58,356 nucleotides of DNA from Nostoc sp. CHAB 5834 (GCA_020829485.1 JAIVFU010000044.1:1-58356); one strand, 5' to 3'; positions 46,075-56,312 are shown, counted from the stretch's first letter. The notes: generated by a model from the letters alone, not told the origin. Numbers and translations: made by a program.

Positions 46075-47538
46075 TCAGTAATCTCCTTGCAAATCTTGAG
46101 CAATTCTAAAACCAGCGTGTTGATAAAAGTAAGGACGAAACCAGTTGCGATAGGTTGGTAATGCCATTGAACCATTAGTAGCCCAAGAACCGCCAAGCAT
46201 CATCTGATGTTTACCATCAAAAAAGAGTGCTGCTTGATCTTCGTAAAGTGGATGAGGTTGAAATCCTGGTAGGGCGTTGAATGTGTCCCCTAACCATTCC
46301 CAGAGGTTTCCTCTAAGATCGTAAAGTCCAGAAACACTATTAGCTGGTTTGAACATTCCCACAGGGCTGGGGGAAATGAATTGTAAGTTGAGATTATAGT
46401 TACTTGATAACTGGTTATCCTCAGAGATAAGTAAGGCTTGATTCCATTCCGCTTCAGTCATCAACCGCATATCTGAGCCTTGAGAACGACAAAATGCGAT
46501 CGCTTCGTAGTAATTTACTTCTACAGGCCAGTCTAGGGGTAAATCTATTTCGTCGAATGTGGCTCGATAGCGATAACCATCCTGAAAGGGTATCCAGAAT
46601 TTGGGATGTTGGACGTTGTATTGCTTCCAATCCCAAGATTCAGCATTCCAGTAATCTGGATTATTGTAACCACCAGCTTGAACAAATTTCAGATATTCGC
46701 CGTTAGTAATGAGATATTGACTAGCTAAAAACGGTTTCACTTCAACAGTGCGATCGCCATATTCGCTATCCCAACCATAAGTAAAATCATCCTTGGGTTT
46801 TCCTAATTTCACCACACCACCAGGAACCCGGCGCATTTCATTGTTGGGAATGTTACCCTTACTAGGTGCGTAATTCCAACCTTGGGGACGTTTTAAGCGA
46901 TCGGTAGGCAATTGACGCACCAGCATCGAAGAGGTTTCAAAGTGAATCCGACTATGTTCTATTCCCATCAGCAAAGCCCAAAAGGGATGCTGTTGATGAA
47001 TGGGGAGATTCAGGAAAGTATTTTGAATAACGTTTGTAATTGCCTCTCGCGCCTTATCTCGATATTGCCAAACTTTTTCGACATCAGGCCAGCTAACTCC
47101 TTGCATAGCTGCGTCGAGTTCTGTCGGTGTTTGGGGATCAACTCCGATTTCAAATAGGGTTTCGTATTGTGAATTAATTCCAGCTTTGATTAAACCAACG
47201 CCAACTAACTTATTGATGAAGAAAACAGCTGAGTGACCAAGATAAAAAATTAGACGGTTTCTTAAAGGATCGGGGTTAAGATAAAAAGTTTCTTCCCCGA
47301 CCAAACTTTTCATAAGTGTTTCTTCAAGTTCCCAAGAATTCTCAAAGTAATTGAGCAGGCTTTGTGAACTGCAATCATTGAGTGTGGGCACTTGCGTTGA
47401 TGTCAGTTTATTTATCGTTGGAACTAAAGCCATGATATTTTTGACAGAATATTCATCAGACAAATTACATAAACTACGATTTATTACAAAAAAAGCGTTG
47501 TTAATTACATTTTGTCTTGTATCGTTATAATCAGACAA
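46075..47538 (-). CDS. ovoA: OvoA-type 5-histidylcysteine sulfoxide synthase (no methyltransferase domain)
   Basis: A 487-residue non-heme-iron sulfoxide synthase. The N-terminal DinB-like domain supplies iron ligands in YLGHSAVFFINKLV and in MGIEHSRIHFETSS (the H-x3-H-x-E motif). The C-terminal formylglycine-generating-enzyme-like domain has VPGGVVKLGKPKDDFTYGWD, EYGDRTVEVKPFLASQYLI and LRGNLWEWLGDTFNALPGF. It matches the N-terminal part of OvoA, which joins cysteine to C5 of histidine in ovothiol synthesis. EgtB (ergothioneine) is related, but the YGWDSEYGDR region fits OvoA better. The SAM methyltransferase domain of full-length OvoA is absent and no such gene is nearby. Confidence 0.88.
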   Translation of the reverse strand: MSDYNDTRQNVINNAFFVINRSLCNLSDEYSVKNIMALVPTINKLTSTQVPTLNDCSSQSLLNYFENSWELEETLMKSLVGEETFYLNPDPLRNRLIFYLGHSAVFFINKLVGVGLIKAGINSQYETLFEIGVDPQTPTELDAAMQGVSWPDVEKVWQYRDKAREAITNVIQNTFLNLPIHQQHPFWALLMGIEHSRIHFETSSMLVRQLPTDRLKRPQGWNYAPSKGNIPNNEMRRVPGGVVKLGKPKDDFTYGWDSEYGDRTVEVKPFLASQYLITNGEYLKFVQAGGYNNPDYWNAESWDWKQYNVQHPKFWIPFQDGYRYRATFDEIDLPLDWPVEVNYYEAIAFCRSQGSDMRLMTEAEWNQALLISEDNQLSSNYNLNLQFISPSPVGMFKPANSVSGLYDLRGNLWEWLGDTFNALPGFQPHPLYEDQAALFFDGKHQMMLGGSWATNGSMALPTYRNWFRPYFYQHAGFRIAQDLQGDY

Positions 47539-47928
47539 TTTACTAAATTTGTAAATAGATCAAAGGTGTAGTTAAAATTACTCTAATTACGGCTTGTCAA
47601 AATAATATAAATAATGTATCAACTTTGAAAAAGTATAGATGAGGTTAAAACATTTATGGCTCTTCAGTTCCTTTTATGGAGTCGAATAATAAATAAAATT
47701 TAATCAGAGCCTATGTTCTTTGCTATGACTGGATTTGAAGTTTTTGAGGCTTTCTATAAAACGGCTATTTTAATGCCGTACCATAAAACCAACGCAAGAG
47801 CCACATTTATTAACTGTCTTATTACTATCAAATTAAGATTGCAACCAAATTAGAGAAGCATACGGCGATGCCTTCACAGTAGGCATCGCGGATTTTAGAT
47901 TTAATCTAATCTAAAATCCCAAATCGAG
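47539..47928. other. Intergenic region between pnp and ovoA
   Basis: This 390-bp stretch is AT-rich. It contains a palindrome at 47890-47919 (arms GGATTTTAGATT / AATCTAAAATCC), just after the pnp stop on the minus strand, and next to it GGCGATGCCTTCACAGTAGG-type hairpin sequence. These may form the end of the ovoA-to-pnp spacer and pnp 3' processing structures. No gene is visible. Confidence 0.6.
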
Positions 47929-50085
47929 TTACCGATTCACCGCCGCAGCTTCCCTTGCTGCTGCTGCTTGATCTGGGTGGATACCCAAGCGAGTGAGATT
48001 AATCCGACCTTTGTTATCAATTTCGCGCACTTTGATAATCACTTCATCGCCCACCGCTACTTCATCCTCAACTTTGCCAACGCGGTAGTCAGCTAGTTGT
48101 GAGATGTGGATCATCCCTTCTTTTCCAGGCAGAAATTCCACAAATGCACCTATCGGTATAATCCGAGTGATGCGTCCTGCGTAGACATCGCCTTCGTGTA
48201 ACTTGCGGGTCATGCCTTGGATAATGTTTCTGGCTCTCTTGGCCTTGTTCTCATCTACAGCAGAAATTGTCACGGTGCCATCATCTTCGATGTCAATTTT
48301 CGCACCAGTTTCTTCTGTAATCCCCTTAATAGTCTTGCCTCCAGGCCCGATGACCAGACCAATCATATCTGAATCAATCTTGATTGTTAACAGACGTGGG
48401 GCATAAGGTGAGGTTTCAGTCCGTGGCGTGTCAATGCAGGCAAGCATTTTCTCCAGAATGTGCAACCGGGCTGCTTTGGCTTGGTGAACGGCTTGGGAAA
48501 TAACCTCCAACGACAAACCGGAGATTTTCATATCCATTTGCAAGGCGGTAATTCCGGTATCTGTACCAGCAACTTTGAAGTCCATATCGCCCAAAAAGTC
48601 TTCAATGCCCTGAATATCGGTGAGGATTCGCACTTCGTCGCCATCCTTAATCAGACCCATTGCTGCGCCACTAACGGGTTTGGTAATTGGTACACCAGCG
48701 TCCATCAGGGCGAGGGTGGAACCGCACACTGAACCCATTGAGGTGGAACCGTTGGAGGAAAGTACTTCCGATACGATGCGAATCACGTAGGGAAATTCTT
48801 CTTTTGACGGTAGCACAGGTAGTAGCGCTCGTTCTGCTAATGCGCCGTGACCAATTTCGCGCCTTCCTGGGGCCCGCATTGGCTTGGTTTCCCCAACTGA
48901 GAAAGGCGGGAAGTTGTAATGATGCAGATAACGCTTGTGCTGATCTAGCTGCATGTCATCGTTGAGGTTTTGGGCATCCCCAGGTGTACCCAGAGTACAA
49001 GCAGATAATACCTGAGTTAGTTCCCGGTTAAATAAACCGCTGCCGTGGACTCGTTTTGGCAAGACATCAACTAAACAAGAAACAGGTCGCACTTCATCAA
49101 GTTTGCGACCATCAACACGAACGTTATCTTCGATGATTTGCCGCCGCATGAAGTGTTTGGTAATATCTTTAAAAGTGTTACCAAGTGCCTTGCTATTTGC
49201 AGTTGCGGCAACTCGAATTGGATCTTCTGGTGGCAGTTCGGTAATCGTCGCGGCAATTTCATCCTTGACGACATCTAAAGCTGCATCGCGTTGGGGTTTG
49301 GTGAAACTAAATTGAGAGAGGATTTTCTTAATCTGACCGCTAGCGCGATCGCGGATATAATTTTCCAGAGTCTGGTCTACTTCTGGTGGTGCTTCTTGCA
49401 TTATTACCAAACCCAGTTCAGCGATTAAATCTTGCTGCGCTTTGATTAAATCCCGTACTGCTTCATAACCAAAGTCAATCGCCTCGATAATATCTCGCTC
49501 TGGCAACTGATTGGCTCCCGCCTCCACCATGATTACGCCATGTGGTGAACCTGCTACTACCAGATCCAAGTCTCCAGCTTCAGTTTCTGCATAAGTGGGG
49601 TTAATAATGAAATCATCTCCCACTAAACCAACCCGCACTGCTGCCATTGGCCCATTAAAAGGAATTTGGGCAATCAGGGTAGCGATTGAAGCGCCTGTAA
49701 CTGCTAACACATCGGGTGGAACTAACTCGTCCATCGACAGCGTTAAGGCAATAATTTGCAGGTCATCCCGTAGCCATGAAGGGAACAGGGGACGCATGGG
49801 ACGGTCTATAAGACGGCTAGTGAGAATTGTTTTTTCTGGTGGACGACCTTCTCGGCGCATGATCCCTCCAGGAATCCTACCAGCGGCATATAGCCTTTCT
49901 TCGTAATCTACTGTAAGCGGAAGAAAATCAATGCCTTCTCTGGCTTGCGATCGCGTAGCCGTGACTAAAACGGATGTATCCCCTGATTCTATCAAAACCG
50001 ACCCACCAGCCTGGGGAGCTAGTAGGCCTACTTTCAGTCGAATATCCCTTCCATCGAAGGATATTGACTTATCAACTTCTGCCAT
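47929..50085 (-). CDS. pnp: Polyribonucleotide nucleotidyltransferase (PNPase)
   Basis: A 718-residue phosphorolytic 3'-5' exoribonuclease. Two RNase-PH domains are seen ([20 protein letters not shown] and [32 protein letters not shown] regions), with catalytic-site pattern [20 protein letters not shown]. Then come a KH domain ([20 protein letters not shown]) and an S1 domain ([40 protein letters not shown]). It degrades and, in cyanobacteria, also tails RNA in the cytoplasm. Length and domain order are complete. The window shows no rpsO next to it. Confidence 0.97.
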   Translation of the reverse strand: MAEVDKSISFDGRDIRLKVGLLAPQAGGSVLIESGDTSVLVTATRSQAREGIDFLPLTVDYEERLYAAGRIPGGIMRREGRPPEKTILTSRLIDRPMRPLFPSWLRDDLQIIALTLSMDELVPPDVLAVTGASIATLIAQIPFNGPMAAVRVGLVGDDFIINPTYAETEAGDLDLVVAGSPHGVIMVEAGANQLPERDIIEAIDFGYEAVRDLIKAQQDLIAELGLVIMQEAPPEVDQTLENYIRDRASGQIKKILSQFSFTKPQRDAALDVVKDEIAATITELPPEDPIRVAATANSKALGNTFKDITKHFMRRQIIEDNVRVDGRKLDEVRPVSCLVDVLPKRVHGSGLFNRELTQVLSACTLGTPGDAQNLNDDMQLDQHKRYLHHYNFPPFSVGETKPMRAPGRREIGHGALAERALLPVLPSKEEFPYVIRIVSEVLSSNGSTSMGSVCGSTLALMDAGVPITKPVSGAAMGLIKDGDEVRILTDIQGIEDFLGDMDFKVAGTDTGITALQMDMKISGLSLEVISQAVHQAKAARLHILEKMLACIDTPRTETSPYAPRLLTIKIDSDMIGLVIGPGGKTIKGITEETGAKIDIEDDGTVTISAVDENKAKRARNIIQGMTRKLHEGDVYAGRITRIIPIGAFVEFLPGKEGMIHISQLADYRVGKVEDEVAVGDEVIIKVREIDNKGRINLTRLGIHPDQAAAAREAAAVNR

Positions 50086-50176
50086 TCAGTTTTTTTTCCT
50101 TCTCTTTCGCTATTCTCTTTCTGTGGCAATCCTAACATTTATGCACTATGACTGACTTCTAGTACATACAAAGATA

Positions 50177-50259
50177 ACTGATGACTGATGACTGATGACT
50201 GATGACTGATGACTGATGACTGATGACTGTTAACCGTCAACCGTCAACCGTCAACCGTC
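50177..50259. repeat. Heptamer tandem repeats (ACTGATG)7 and (AACCGTC)4
   Basis: Seven exact ACTGATG units occupy 50177-50225 and four exact AACCGTC units occupy 50232-50259, separated by a short bridge. This is the classic short tandemly repeated type of heterocystous cyanobacteria. The second array overlaps the last codons of the GNAT pseudogene. Confidence 0.97.
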
Positions 50260-50826
50260 ATCAGTTAACAAATCCAAAGTGCGATACATCATCAGCGCGT
50301 CTATCATTTGTTCATCCGATAGCTTCGCCGCACGCGGAATGCGCCCAATGATCTCAAATCCTAAGGACTGCCAAAGTGTAATTGAAGGTATATTAGTTTC
50401 AAAGACCAAATTGAACATTACTGCTTCGTAGCCCAGGTTTGCTGCTATCAAGAGCATTGCCTCTCCCATGAACCGCCCTATTCCCTGACCGCGTAACTCA
50501 GGTTGTACAATAAAACCAGCGTTGCAAATATGGCAACACCGACCGGGAAAGTTTGGTTTTAAATAAAACGCCCCTAATATTTATTTTGGTTTGTGTGTAG
50601 CATTCTGAACAGATGTCCTGACAACAAAGGCATCCTTAATCAACCAGTAAGCTGAAAATTGTGTCTGAGATAGAGGTTCCTTTTGGGGATAAGTTTTACC
50701 TTCAATCAATAAAACATTGAGTAATGCTCTTACAACCTCCTGTTCTTGAGGATGCATATAATCTAGTTCAACTATTATCCCGTTTTTTAAAACTTTAACT
50801 ATGGGGAAAATCATTCTTATTAACAT
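50251..50826 (-). pseudogene. GNAT-family N-acetyltransferase with one in-frame stop codon
   Basis: One continuous 192-codon frame contains a full GNAT protein except for a TAA at 50581-50583 (codon 82). Before the stop: VELDYMHPQEQEVVRALLNV, EGKTYPQKEPLSQTQFSAYW, DAFVVR. After it: ILGAFYLKPNFPGR, GFIVQPELRGQGIGRFMGEA (the acetyl-CoA-binding Q/R-G-x-G motif) and TNIPSITLWQSLGFEIIGRI. The stop separates the N-terminal strand from the core. Because only one base separates TAA from a sense codon, it may be a recent mutation, a sequencing error or a read-through site. The C-terminal codons run into the heptamer repeats. Confidence 0.9.
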
Positions 50827-50845
50827 TGATATTAAATATACTAAT

Positions 50846-50966
50846 TAAGTAAGTCGGTGAGAATAATTCAAACTATATTAACTAATGTAAAAAATTTTGG
50901 AATTAGTTTGTAGTGAGGACTTCAGCCCTCACTACAAACCTTTAATTATTTACGCCGTCCTACTTA
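50846..50966. mobile_element. 121-bp MITE-like element
   Basis: Ends TAAGTAAGTCGGTGAGAAT and ATTTACGCCGTCCTACTTA are imperfect inverted repeats. A GTTTGTAGTGAGG repeat (50906-50939) lies in the centre. The sub-terminal sequence is shared with 39283-39443. It fills half of the 239-bp gap upstream of the SNF2 gene. Confidence 0.85.
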
Positions 50967-51065
50967 TATGTAATTTTTAGTTAAATAATCTTCTTGAGAA
51001 GATGCAAAAAGTAGAATATTGCGGTTTTCATTCTTGAAATTTGGGAAAATCTGAGTAGTTAGCAA

Positions 51066-54000
51066 ATGGCGATTTTACACTGTAATTGGTTACTAACAAA
51101 TCAAAATGGTCGTTTATTTATTTGGGGGGAAACTTGGCGATCGCCACGAGTGAATTTCGAGTCTAATGGATCTGGAGATATACTACTACATCCATTGGCG
51201 ATGACATCAGTTGAGTTGAGTGAGTGGTTGGTTTCCCAGAACATGGCAATTACCAACTTCATCCAGCAACCGCAAATTGCGATCGCCACGACTGGGCGAA
51301 CACGGAAAACCGCCACTCCCACTGAGATAAGTTTACCAACGCATTCACAAATCATTGCCCTACCAACTTATATCTCTGAAAACAGTGTAGAAGGAACATC
51401 TGCAATTTTCCCCGTACATTCTGCCAGCTTGGGGCTAGACACAGACTTCCCGCAATATTTGCAACCGTGGCGAGTTGAAGGTTTTTGTCTCAACCCCAGC
51501 GAAGCAGTAAAATTTCTCGCGGTTGTTCCCCTAAATGCAACTAACGGAGAAGATGCCTTTTTAGGAGGAGATTTACGTTTTTGGTCACAAGTTGCCCGAT
51601 GGAGTTTAGATTTAATCTCGCGGTGTAAGTTTTTACCAACAATTGACCGACAATCAGATGGTGCATTTGCTGCCAAATGGCAAGTACTTCTAGACAGTGC
51701 TGTAGATGGAACCCGTCTAGAAAGATTTTCTGCAAAGATGCCGTTGGTTTGTCGGACTTATCAAGAGGGAGTGGGGGGAGTGGGGGGAGTAATATCCCCC
51801 TCATCCCCTCACCCAGCAGTAAACTTCCCTACTGAACCTCAAGAATTGTTGCTGGGATTTCTTAACAGTACGATAGATGCCCAAGTGCGAGAAATGGTGG
51901 GTTCTCAGCCTCCAATGGAAGCTAAGGCGATGGCATCTTTGCCTGGTGGGGTGCGACAGTGGTTGCAAGCCTTAACTAGTGCATCTGGTATTAATACAGA
52001 TGCAATGGAAGTGGAACGACTGGAAGCGGCACTGAAGGCTTGGACTATGCCGCTACAATACCAATTAACTCTTAAAACTCTATTTCGTACCTGTTTTCAA
52101 CTGCGTTCTCCAGAGTCTGGCGAAACAGAGTGGACATTGGCGTATTATCTGCAAGCGGCTGACGATCCTGAATTTTTGGTGGATGCGGCAACTATTTGGA
52201 ACAATCCAGTTGAACGATTGGTTTATGAAAATCGGACAATTGAGCAACCACAAGAAACATTTTTGCGAGGATTGGGACTAGCTTCTCGATTATATCCAGC
52301 GATCGCACCCAGTTTTGAAACTGAATATCCCCAATCTTCTCGTATCACCCCCATGCAAGCTTATGAGTTTATCAAGGCTGTAGCTTGGAGGTTGGAAGAC
52401 AGTGGTTTGGGAGTAATTTTGCCTCCCAGTTTAGCGAACCGTGAAGGATGGGCGAACCGTTTGGGTTTGAAAATTACTGCCCAAACCCCAAAGAAAAAGC
52501 AGGGACGTTTAGGGTTACAAAGTCTACTAAATTTCCAATGGCAATTGGCAATTGGTGGACAAACTATTTCTAAAACTGAGTTTGATAAACTTGTGGCTTT
52601 AAATAGTCCGCTAGTAGAAATTAATGGCGAGTGGGTTGAATTGCGCCCCCAAGATATCAAAACAGCCCAAACATTTTTTACCACTCGCAAAGATCAAATG
52701 GCGCTTTCCTTGGAAGATGCCTTGCGTTTCAGTACAGGGGATACCCAAGTAATTGAAAAATTACCAGTGGTTAGCTTTGAGGCATCTGGGGCGTTGCAAG
52801 AGTTGATTGGGGCGCTAAACAATAATCAAGCGATCGCACCTTTGCCCACACCAGCAGGCTTTAAAGGACAGTTACGACCTTATCAAGAACGAGGTGCTGC
52901 TTGGCTATCATTCTTGGAACGTTGGGGCTTAGGCGCGTGTCTCGCCGACGATATGGGACTCGGTAAAACCGTGCAGTTTATCGCTTTTATGCTACATCTT
53001 AAAGAACAGGATGCACTAGAAAATCCAACACTATTAGTTTGTCCAACTTCGGTTTTAGGCAACTGGGAAAGGGAAGTAAATAAATTTGCACCAAGTCTGA
53101 AAATTTTGCAATATCACGGTGACAAACGCCCAAAAGGTAAAGCGTTTTTAGAAGCAGTGAAAAAGCACGATTTAATCGTTACCAGCTACTCACTGCTTCA
53201 TCGAGATATCAAGTCATTGCAAAGTGTCCCTTGGCAAATAATCGTTTTAGACGAAGCTCAAAATGTGAAAAATCCAGAGGCGAAGCAGTCAAAAGCAGTG
53301 CGGGAATTAGAAGCGACATTTCGGATTGCATTGACGGGGACACCAGTAGAAAATAGGCTGCAAGAACTATGGTCTATTTTGGATTTTCTCAATCCTGGCT
53401 ATTTAGGCAATAAGCAATTTTTCCAGCGTCGGTTTGCTATGCCAATTGAAAAGTATGGTGATACAGCTTCTTTGACTCAGTTACGTTCATTAGTGCAACC
53501 ATTTATACTGCGGCGATTGAAAAGCGATCGCGAAATTATTCAAGACTTGCCAGATAAGCAAGAAATGACCGTATTTTGCGGTTTAACTGGTGAACAAGCT
53601 GCACTTTATCAACAAATTGTAGAACAATCTTTAGTAGAAATAGAATCTGCTGAAGGATTGCAACGCCGGGGAATGATTTTGGCTTTACTAATCAAACTCA
53701 AACAAATCTGCAATCACCCAGCCCAATATTTGAAACAGGCGACATTAGAGCAACATAATTCAGCCAAACTTCTGCGGCTAGAAGAAATGTTAGAAGAAGT
53801 TTTAGCAGAAGGCGATCGCGCTCTAATATTCACACAATTTGCTGAGTGGGGTAAATTACTTAAACCCTATTTAGAAAAACAGCTAGGACGAGAAATATTC
53901 TTTTTATATGGCAGCACCAGTAAAAAACAACGTGAGGAAATGATCGACCGTTTCCAACACGATCCTCAAGGGCCACCGATTATGATTCTTTCTCTGAAAG

Positions 54001-54314
54001 CCGGTGGAGTAGGGCTGAATTTAACACGAGCAAATCATGTATTCCACTTTGATAGATGGTGGAATCCAGCCGTGGAAAATCAAGCCACAGATAGAGTATT
54101 TCGGATTGGTCAAACTCGCAATGTCCAAGTACATAAATTTGTTTGTACAGGCACTTTAGAAGAAAAAATTCATGACATGATTGAAAGTAAGAAACAACTA
54201 GCTGAACAAGTTGTAGGTGCTGGTGAAGAGTGGTTAACCGAAATGGATACAGACCAACTTCGCAACTTACTACTACTCGATCGCAGTGCAGTAATTGACG
54301 ATGATTCAGAATAA
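51066..54314 (+). CDS. SNF2-family DEAD/DEAH-type helicase/ATPase (HepA-like)
   Basis: A 1082-residue SWI2/SNF2 ATPase. The N-terminal 550 residues form the large accessory region of cyanobacterial/mycobacterial HepA-like proteins. The motor starts near residue 600: LRPYQERGAAWLSFLERWG, motif I ADDMGLGKTVQFIAFML, Ia LLVCPTSVLGNWEREVNKF, II IIVLDEAQNVKNP, III ALTGTPVENRLQELWSILDF, then FLYGSTSKKQREEMIDRFQ, V ILSLKAGGVGLNLTRANHV and VI ATDRVFRIGQTRNVQVHKFV. It probably remodels nucleoprotein or RNA polymerase complexes. A Gly/Val-rich insert EGVGGVGGVISPSSPHP (about residue 236) is a heptamer-type repeat in frame (51768-51800). The SWIM gene downstream is its usual partner. Confidence 0.95.
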   Translation: MAILHCNWLLTNQNGRLFIWGETWRSPRVNFESNGSGDILLHPLAMTSVELSEWLVSQNMAITNFIQQPQIAIATTGRTRKTATPTEISLPTHSQIIALPTYISENSVEGTSAIFPVHSASLGLDTDFPQYLQPWRVEGFCLNPSEAVKFLAVVPLNATNGEDAFLGGDLRFWSQVARWSLDLISRCKFLPTIDRQSDGAFAAKWQVLLDSAVDGTRLERFSAKMPLVCRTYQEGVGGVGGVISPSSPHPAVNFPTEPQELLLGFLNSTIDAQVREMVGSQPPMEAKAMASLPGGVRQWLQALTSASGINTDAMEVERLEAALKAWTMPLQYQLTLKTLFRTCFQLRSPESGETEWTLAYYLQAADDPEFLVDAATIWNNPVERLVYENRTIEQPQETFLRGLGLASRLYPAIAPSFETEYPQSSRITPMQAYEFIKAVAWRLEDSGLGVILPPSLANREGWANRLGLKITAQTPKKKQGRLGLQSLLNFQWQLAIGGQTISKTEFDKLVALNSPLVEINGEWVELRPQDIKTAQTFFTTRKDQMALSLEDALRFSTGDTQVIEKLPVVSFEASGALQELIGALNNNQAIAPLPTPAGFKGQLRPYQERGAAWLSFLERWGLGACLADDMGLGKTVQFIAFMLHLKEQDALENPTLLVCPTSVLGNWEREVNKFAPSLKILQYHGDKRPKGKAFLEAVKKHDLIVTSYSLLHRDIKSLQSVPWQIIVLDEAQNVKNPEAKQSKAVRELEATFRIALTGTPVENRLQELWSILDFLNPGYLGNKQFFQRRFAMPIEKYGDTASLTQLRSLVQPFILRRLKSDREIIQDLPDKQEMTVFCGLTGEQAALYQQIVEQSLVEIESAEGLQRRGMILALLIKLKQICNHPAQYLKQATLEQHNSAKLLRLEEMLEEVLAEGDRALIFTQFAEWGKLLKPYLEKQLGREIFFLYGSTSKKQREEMIDRFQHDPQGPPIMILSLKAGGVGLNLTRANHVFHFDRWWNPAVENQATDRVFRIGQTRNVQVHKFVCTGTLEEKIHDMIESKKQLAEQVVGAGEEWLTEMDTDQLRNLLLLDRSAVIDDDSE

Positions 54315-54369
54315 GTTCGTAGTAAGGACTAAAGTCCTTAATTTGAGCGCTAAAGCGCTCACTACAAAC
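54315..54369. repeat. Copy of the GTTYGTAGTAAG repeat family
   Basis: A 55-bp element starting directly after the SNF2 stop codon, with ends GTTCGTAGTAAG and CACTACAAAC and two hairpins (AAGGACTAAAGTCCTT and GAGCGCTAAAGCGCTC). Confidence 0.88.
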
Positions 54370-54413
54370 CCATCAAAATTAGCACAGCACATTACTAAGA
54401 TTTTGAATTGATT

Positions 54414-55250
54414 ATGACTAATTATACATTACAAGCTAGTCGAGAATGGTGGTCACAACAATGGCTAGATTTGCTAGATTCTTATCGTTTTAAAAAGCGT
54501 TTAGAACGTGCCAGAAATTATGCTCGTCAAGGAAATGTTTTGAGCATCGAATTTAAAGGTGCAAAAGTATTAGCTAGGGTGCAAGGTAGTGAAGTAGAAC
54601 CTTATAAAGTTTCCCTTTCTCTTGAACCATTTACCGATGAACAATGGGGTTATGTAATTGAAACCATGTCCCAAAGGGCAATTTTTGCCGCCAAGCTACT
54701 AGCAGGAGAAATGCCACAAAATATAGAAGAAGTCTTCACTGCTAATGGTCTTTCGATATTTCCATTTACCCTTGCTGATGTCCAGAGCAAATGCTCTTGT
54801 CCTGATAAAGCAAATCCCTGTAAACATATTGGCGCATTGTACTATCAGTTAGGCGATCGCTTCAGTGAAGACCCCTTTGTATTATTTCAATTACGTGGAC
54901 GCACCAAAGAGCAAATTATCAGCGATTTACGCCAATTACGTAGTGCCAAGATTAAACCCAGTACCACAGAAACGCCCGAAATTCAACAGTCAATTCCTAA
55001 TAACAAATACTCAGTAAAAATTGATTCTTTCTGGCAATACAATGAGCCACTAGAGTCATCATTAGTAGTGATTGCGCCGTCCACTAGCGAGATAGTACTA
55101 GATGTATTAGGAGCAATCCCCCTAGCGAAGGAAGAGGAAAATACAATAAATTCAACTTCCAGTGATGTGGTAATGAAGTCTTTGAATACAGTTTACAGAG
55201 ATGTGAGCCAGAAGGCTTTTTTAGCAGCAATGAATGTGGGAGGAAGTTGA
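54414..55250 (+). CDS. SWIM zinc-finger protein (partner of the SNF2 ATPase)
   Basis: A 278-residue protein with a SWIM zinc finger in SKCSCPDKANPCKHIGALYY (Cx1C...CxH, about residues 129-149). The N-terminal part (WWSQQWLDLLDSYRFKKRLE, ARNYARQGNVLSIEFKGAK) is the domain typical of SWIM proteins encoded beside HepA-like SNF2 ATPases. SWIM domains bind DNA or proteins. ATG 54414 is used; a TTG two codons upstream is unlikely. It follows the SNF2 gene by 99 bp, with a dispersed repeat in the gap, and likely works with it. The C-terminal 100 residues are low in recognisable features. Confidence 0.92.
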   Translation: MTNYTLQASREWWSQQWLDLLDSYRFKKRLERARNYARQGNVLSIEFKGAKVLARVQGSEVEPYKVSLSLEPFTDEQWGYVIETMSQRAIFAAKLLAGEMPQNIEEVFTANGLSIFPFTLADVQSKCSCPDKANPCKHIGALYYQLGDRFSEDPFVLFQLRGRTKEQIISDLRQLRSAKIKPSTTETPEIQQSIPNNKYSVKIDSFWQYNEPLESSLVVIAPSTSEIVLDVLGAIPLAKEEENTINSTSSDVVMKSLNTVYRDVSQKAFLAAMNVGGS

Positions 55251-55304
55251 TACTAATTCGTAATTCGTAATTATTTTTCGTGAGATTGGTGTAATTTTAG
55301 TTTC

Positions 55305-55468
55305 AGAGGTTGTTTGAAAAGTGTTTCGCTGTGACTTTAGGCACTTTTAGATCCGCCCTAACCCCCCTTAAAAAGGGGGGAACCGGAATCAAAGTCCCCC
55401 TTAAAAAGGGGGATTTAGGGGGATCTAAAACTTTTGATACCGACAATAGGACTTTTCAAACATCCTCT
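55305..55468. mobile_element. Nested inverted-repeat elements
   Basis: Outer ends AGAGGTTGTTTGAAAAGT (55305) and ACTTTTCAAACATCCTCT (to 55468) enclose a second element (55345-55430) with ends TTTTAGATCCGCCCTAA / TTAGGGGGATCTAAAA and two CCCCCTTAAAAAGGGGG-type hairpins. The right outer end abuts the stop codon of the RTX remnant. Confidence 0.85.
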
Positions 55469-56304
55469 CAGACTAAAGTGCTGTAGGACAAAGAGCCATC
55501 TGCAAAGATAAAATTCTCAAACGCCGTAGTAGAGAGTGTAATAACATTTTTATTGTTATTGAAGCTGATGTTAGCTGGGTTTAGGGCATTGCCCGAAATT
55601 ACACCAGAAAAAGTGAGTTCAGAGCGATTGAAAGCACTGAGGTCTAAGGTGTCAAAACCTTTTCCACCATCCACAGTCCCAGTACCGAACCCTTTGAAGT
55701 AGTCATTTCCTGCATCTAAATTAATGTTGATACCGCCACCAATAGTAACTTTTTGTTGAACTTCATTGATGGTACTGATGGCTGTAATTATGTCATTGTC
55801 GTTGCCATCATCAGTCCGGATAGTATCATTGCCAGCGCCAGTTTTAATGATTCCTTCTCCATAAATGCCATAGGCAGTACCATCAATTGTTGTCCTAGCT
55901 TGGCCAGTCAGGATGTCACCACCATTCCCAGTATCAATTACTCCGTCGTTGGAAATGCCTATGACGATGAGGTTGTTGCCTCCTAAACCTAAACCGTTGC
56001 CAGAACCAGTAATTGTGTCGTTGCCCTGCCCTGTGGTGATGGTGGCATCTTTCAGGTTCTGGATGCCAGTTCCATCAATGTTGTCGTCGGAGAAGCCAAT
56101 AGCAGTGCCTGTGCCTATGATCGTGTCATCTCCGTCTCCGGTATCCAGTTTCTTACTGTTAGTGATGCCAATTGCAGGGGCGGTAGTGCCTAAGCTTTTG
56201 TCAACAGTACCAAAGCCAGTGATAGTGTCATTTGCGTCCCCTGTATTCAGACTGCCATTATTGCTGATTCCAGTCGCTGCGCCCTTAATATTGGGTGCAA
56301 GCCC
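55468..56304 (-). pseudogene. C-terminal fragment of an RTX / hemolysin-type calcium-binding protein
   Basis: An open frame of 278 codons without a start codon, beginning directly after a TAA (56305-56307). It reads repeated calcium-binding nonapeptide-like motifs (TGDANDTITGFG, TGDGDDTIIGTG, TGQGNDTITGSG, TGAGNDTIRTDDGNDNDII, LDAGNDYFKGFG) and ends in the usual RTX C-terminal secretion-type region (DGGKGFDTLDLSAF ... FENFIFADGSLSYSTLV). Homologues are large extracellular proteins exported by type I secretion. Here the N-terminal part has been lost, and the break point coincides with the end of a Uma2 fragment. Its in-frame GTG or ATG codons (for example ATG 55674) could only give a small piece. 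Confidence 0.88.
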
Positions 56305-56312
56305 TTAATCTA

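Noticed and set aside
50177..50259. Possible CRISPR array at the regular repeats
   Set aside because: The repeats are 7-bp head-to-tail units with no unique spacers. The 21-bp array at 7481-7711 likewise lacks spacers. No cas genes are in the window.
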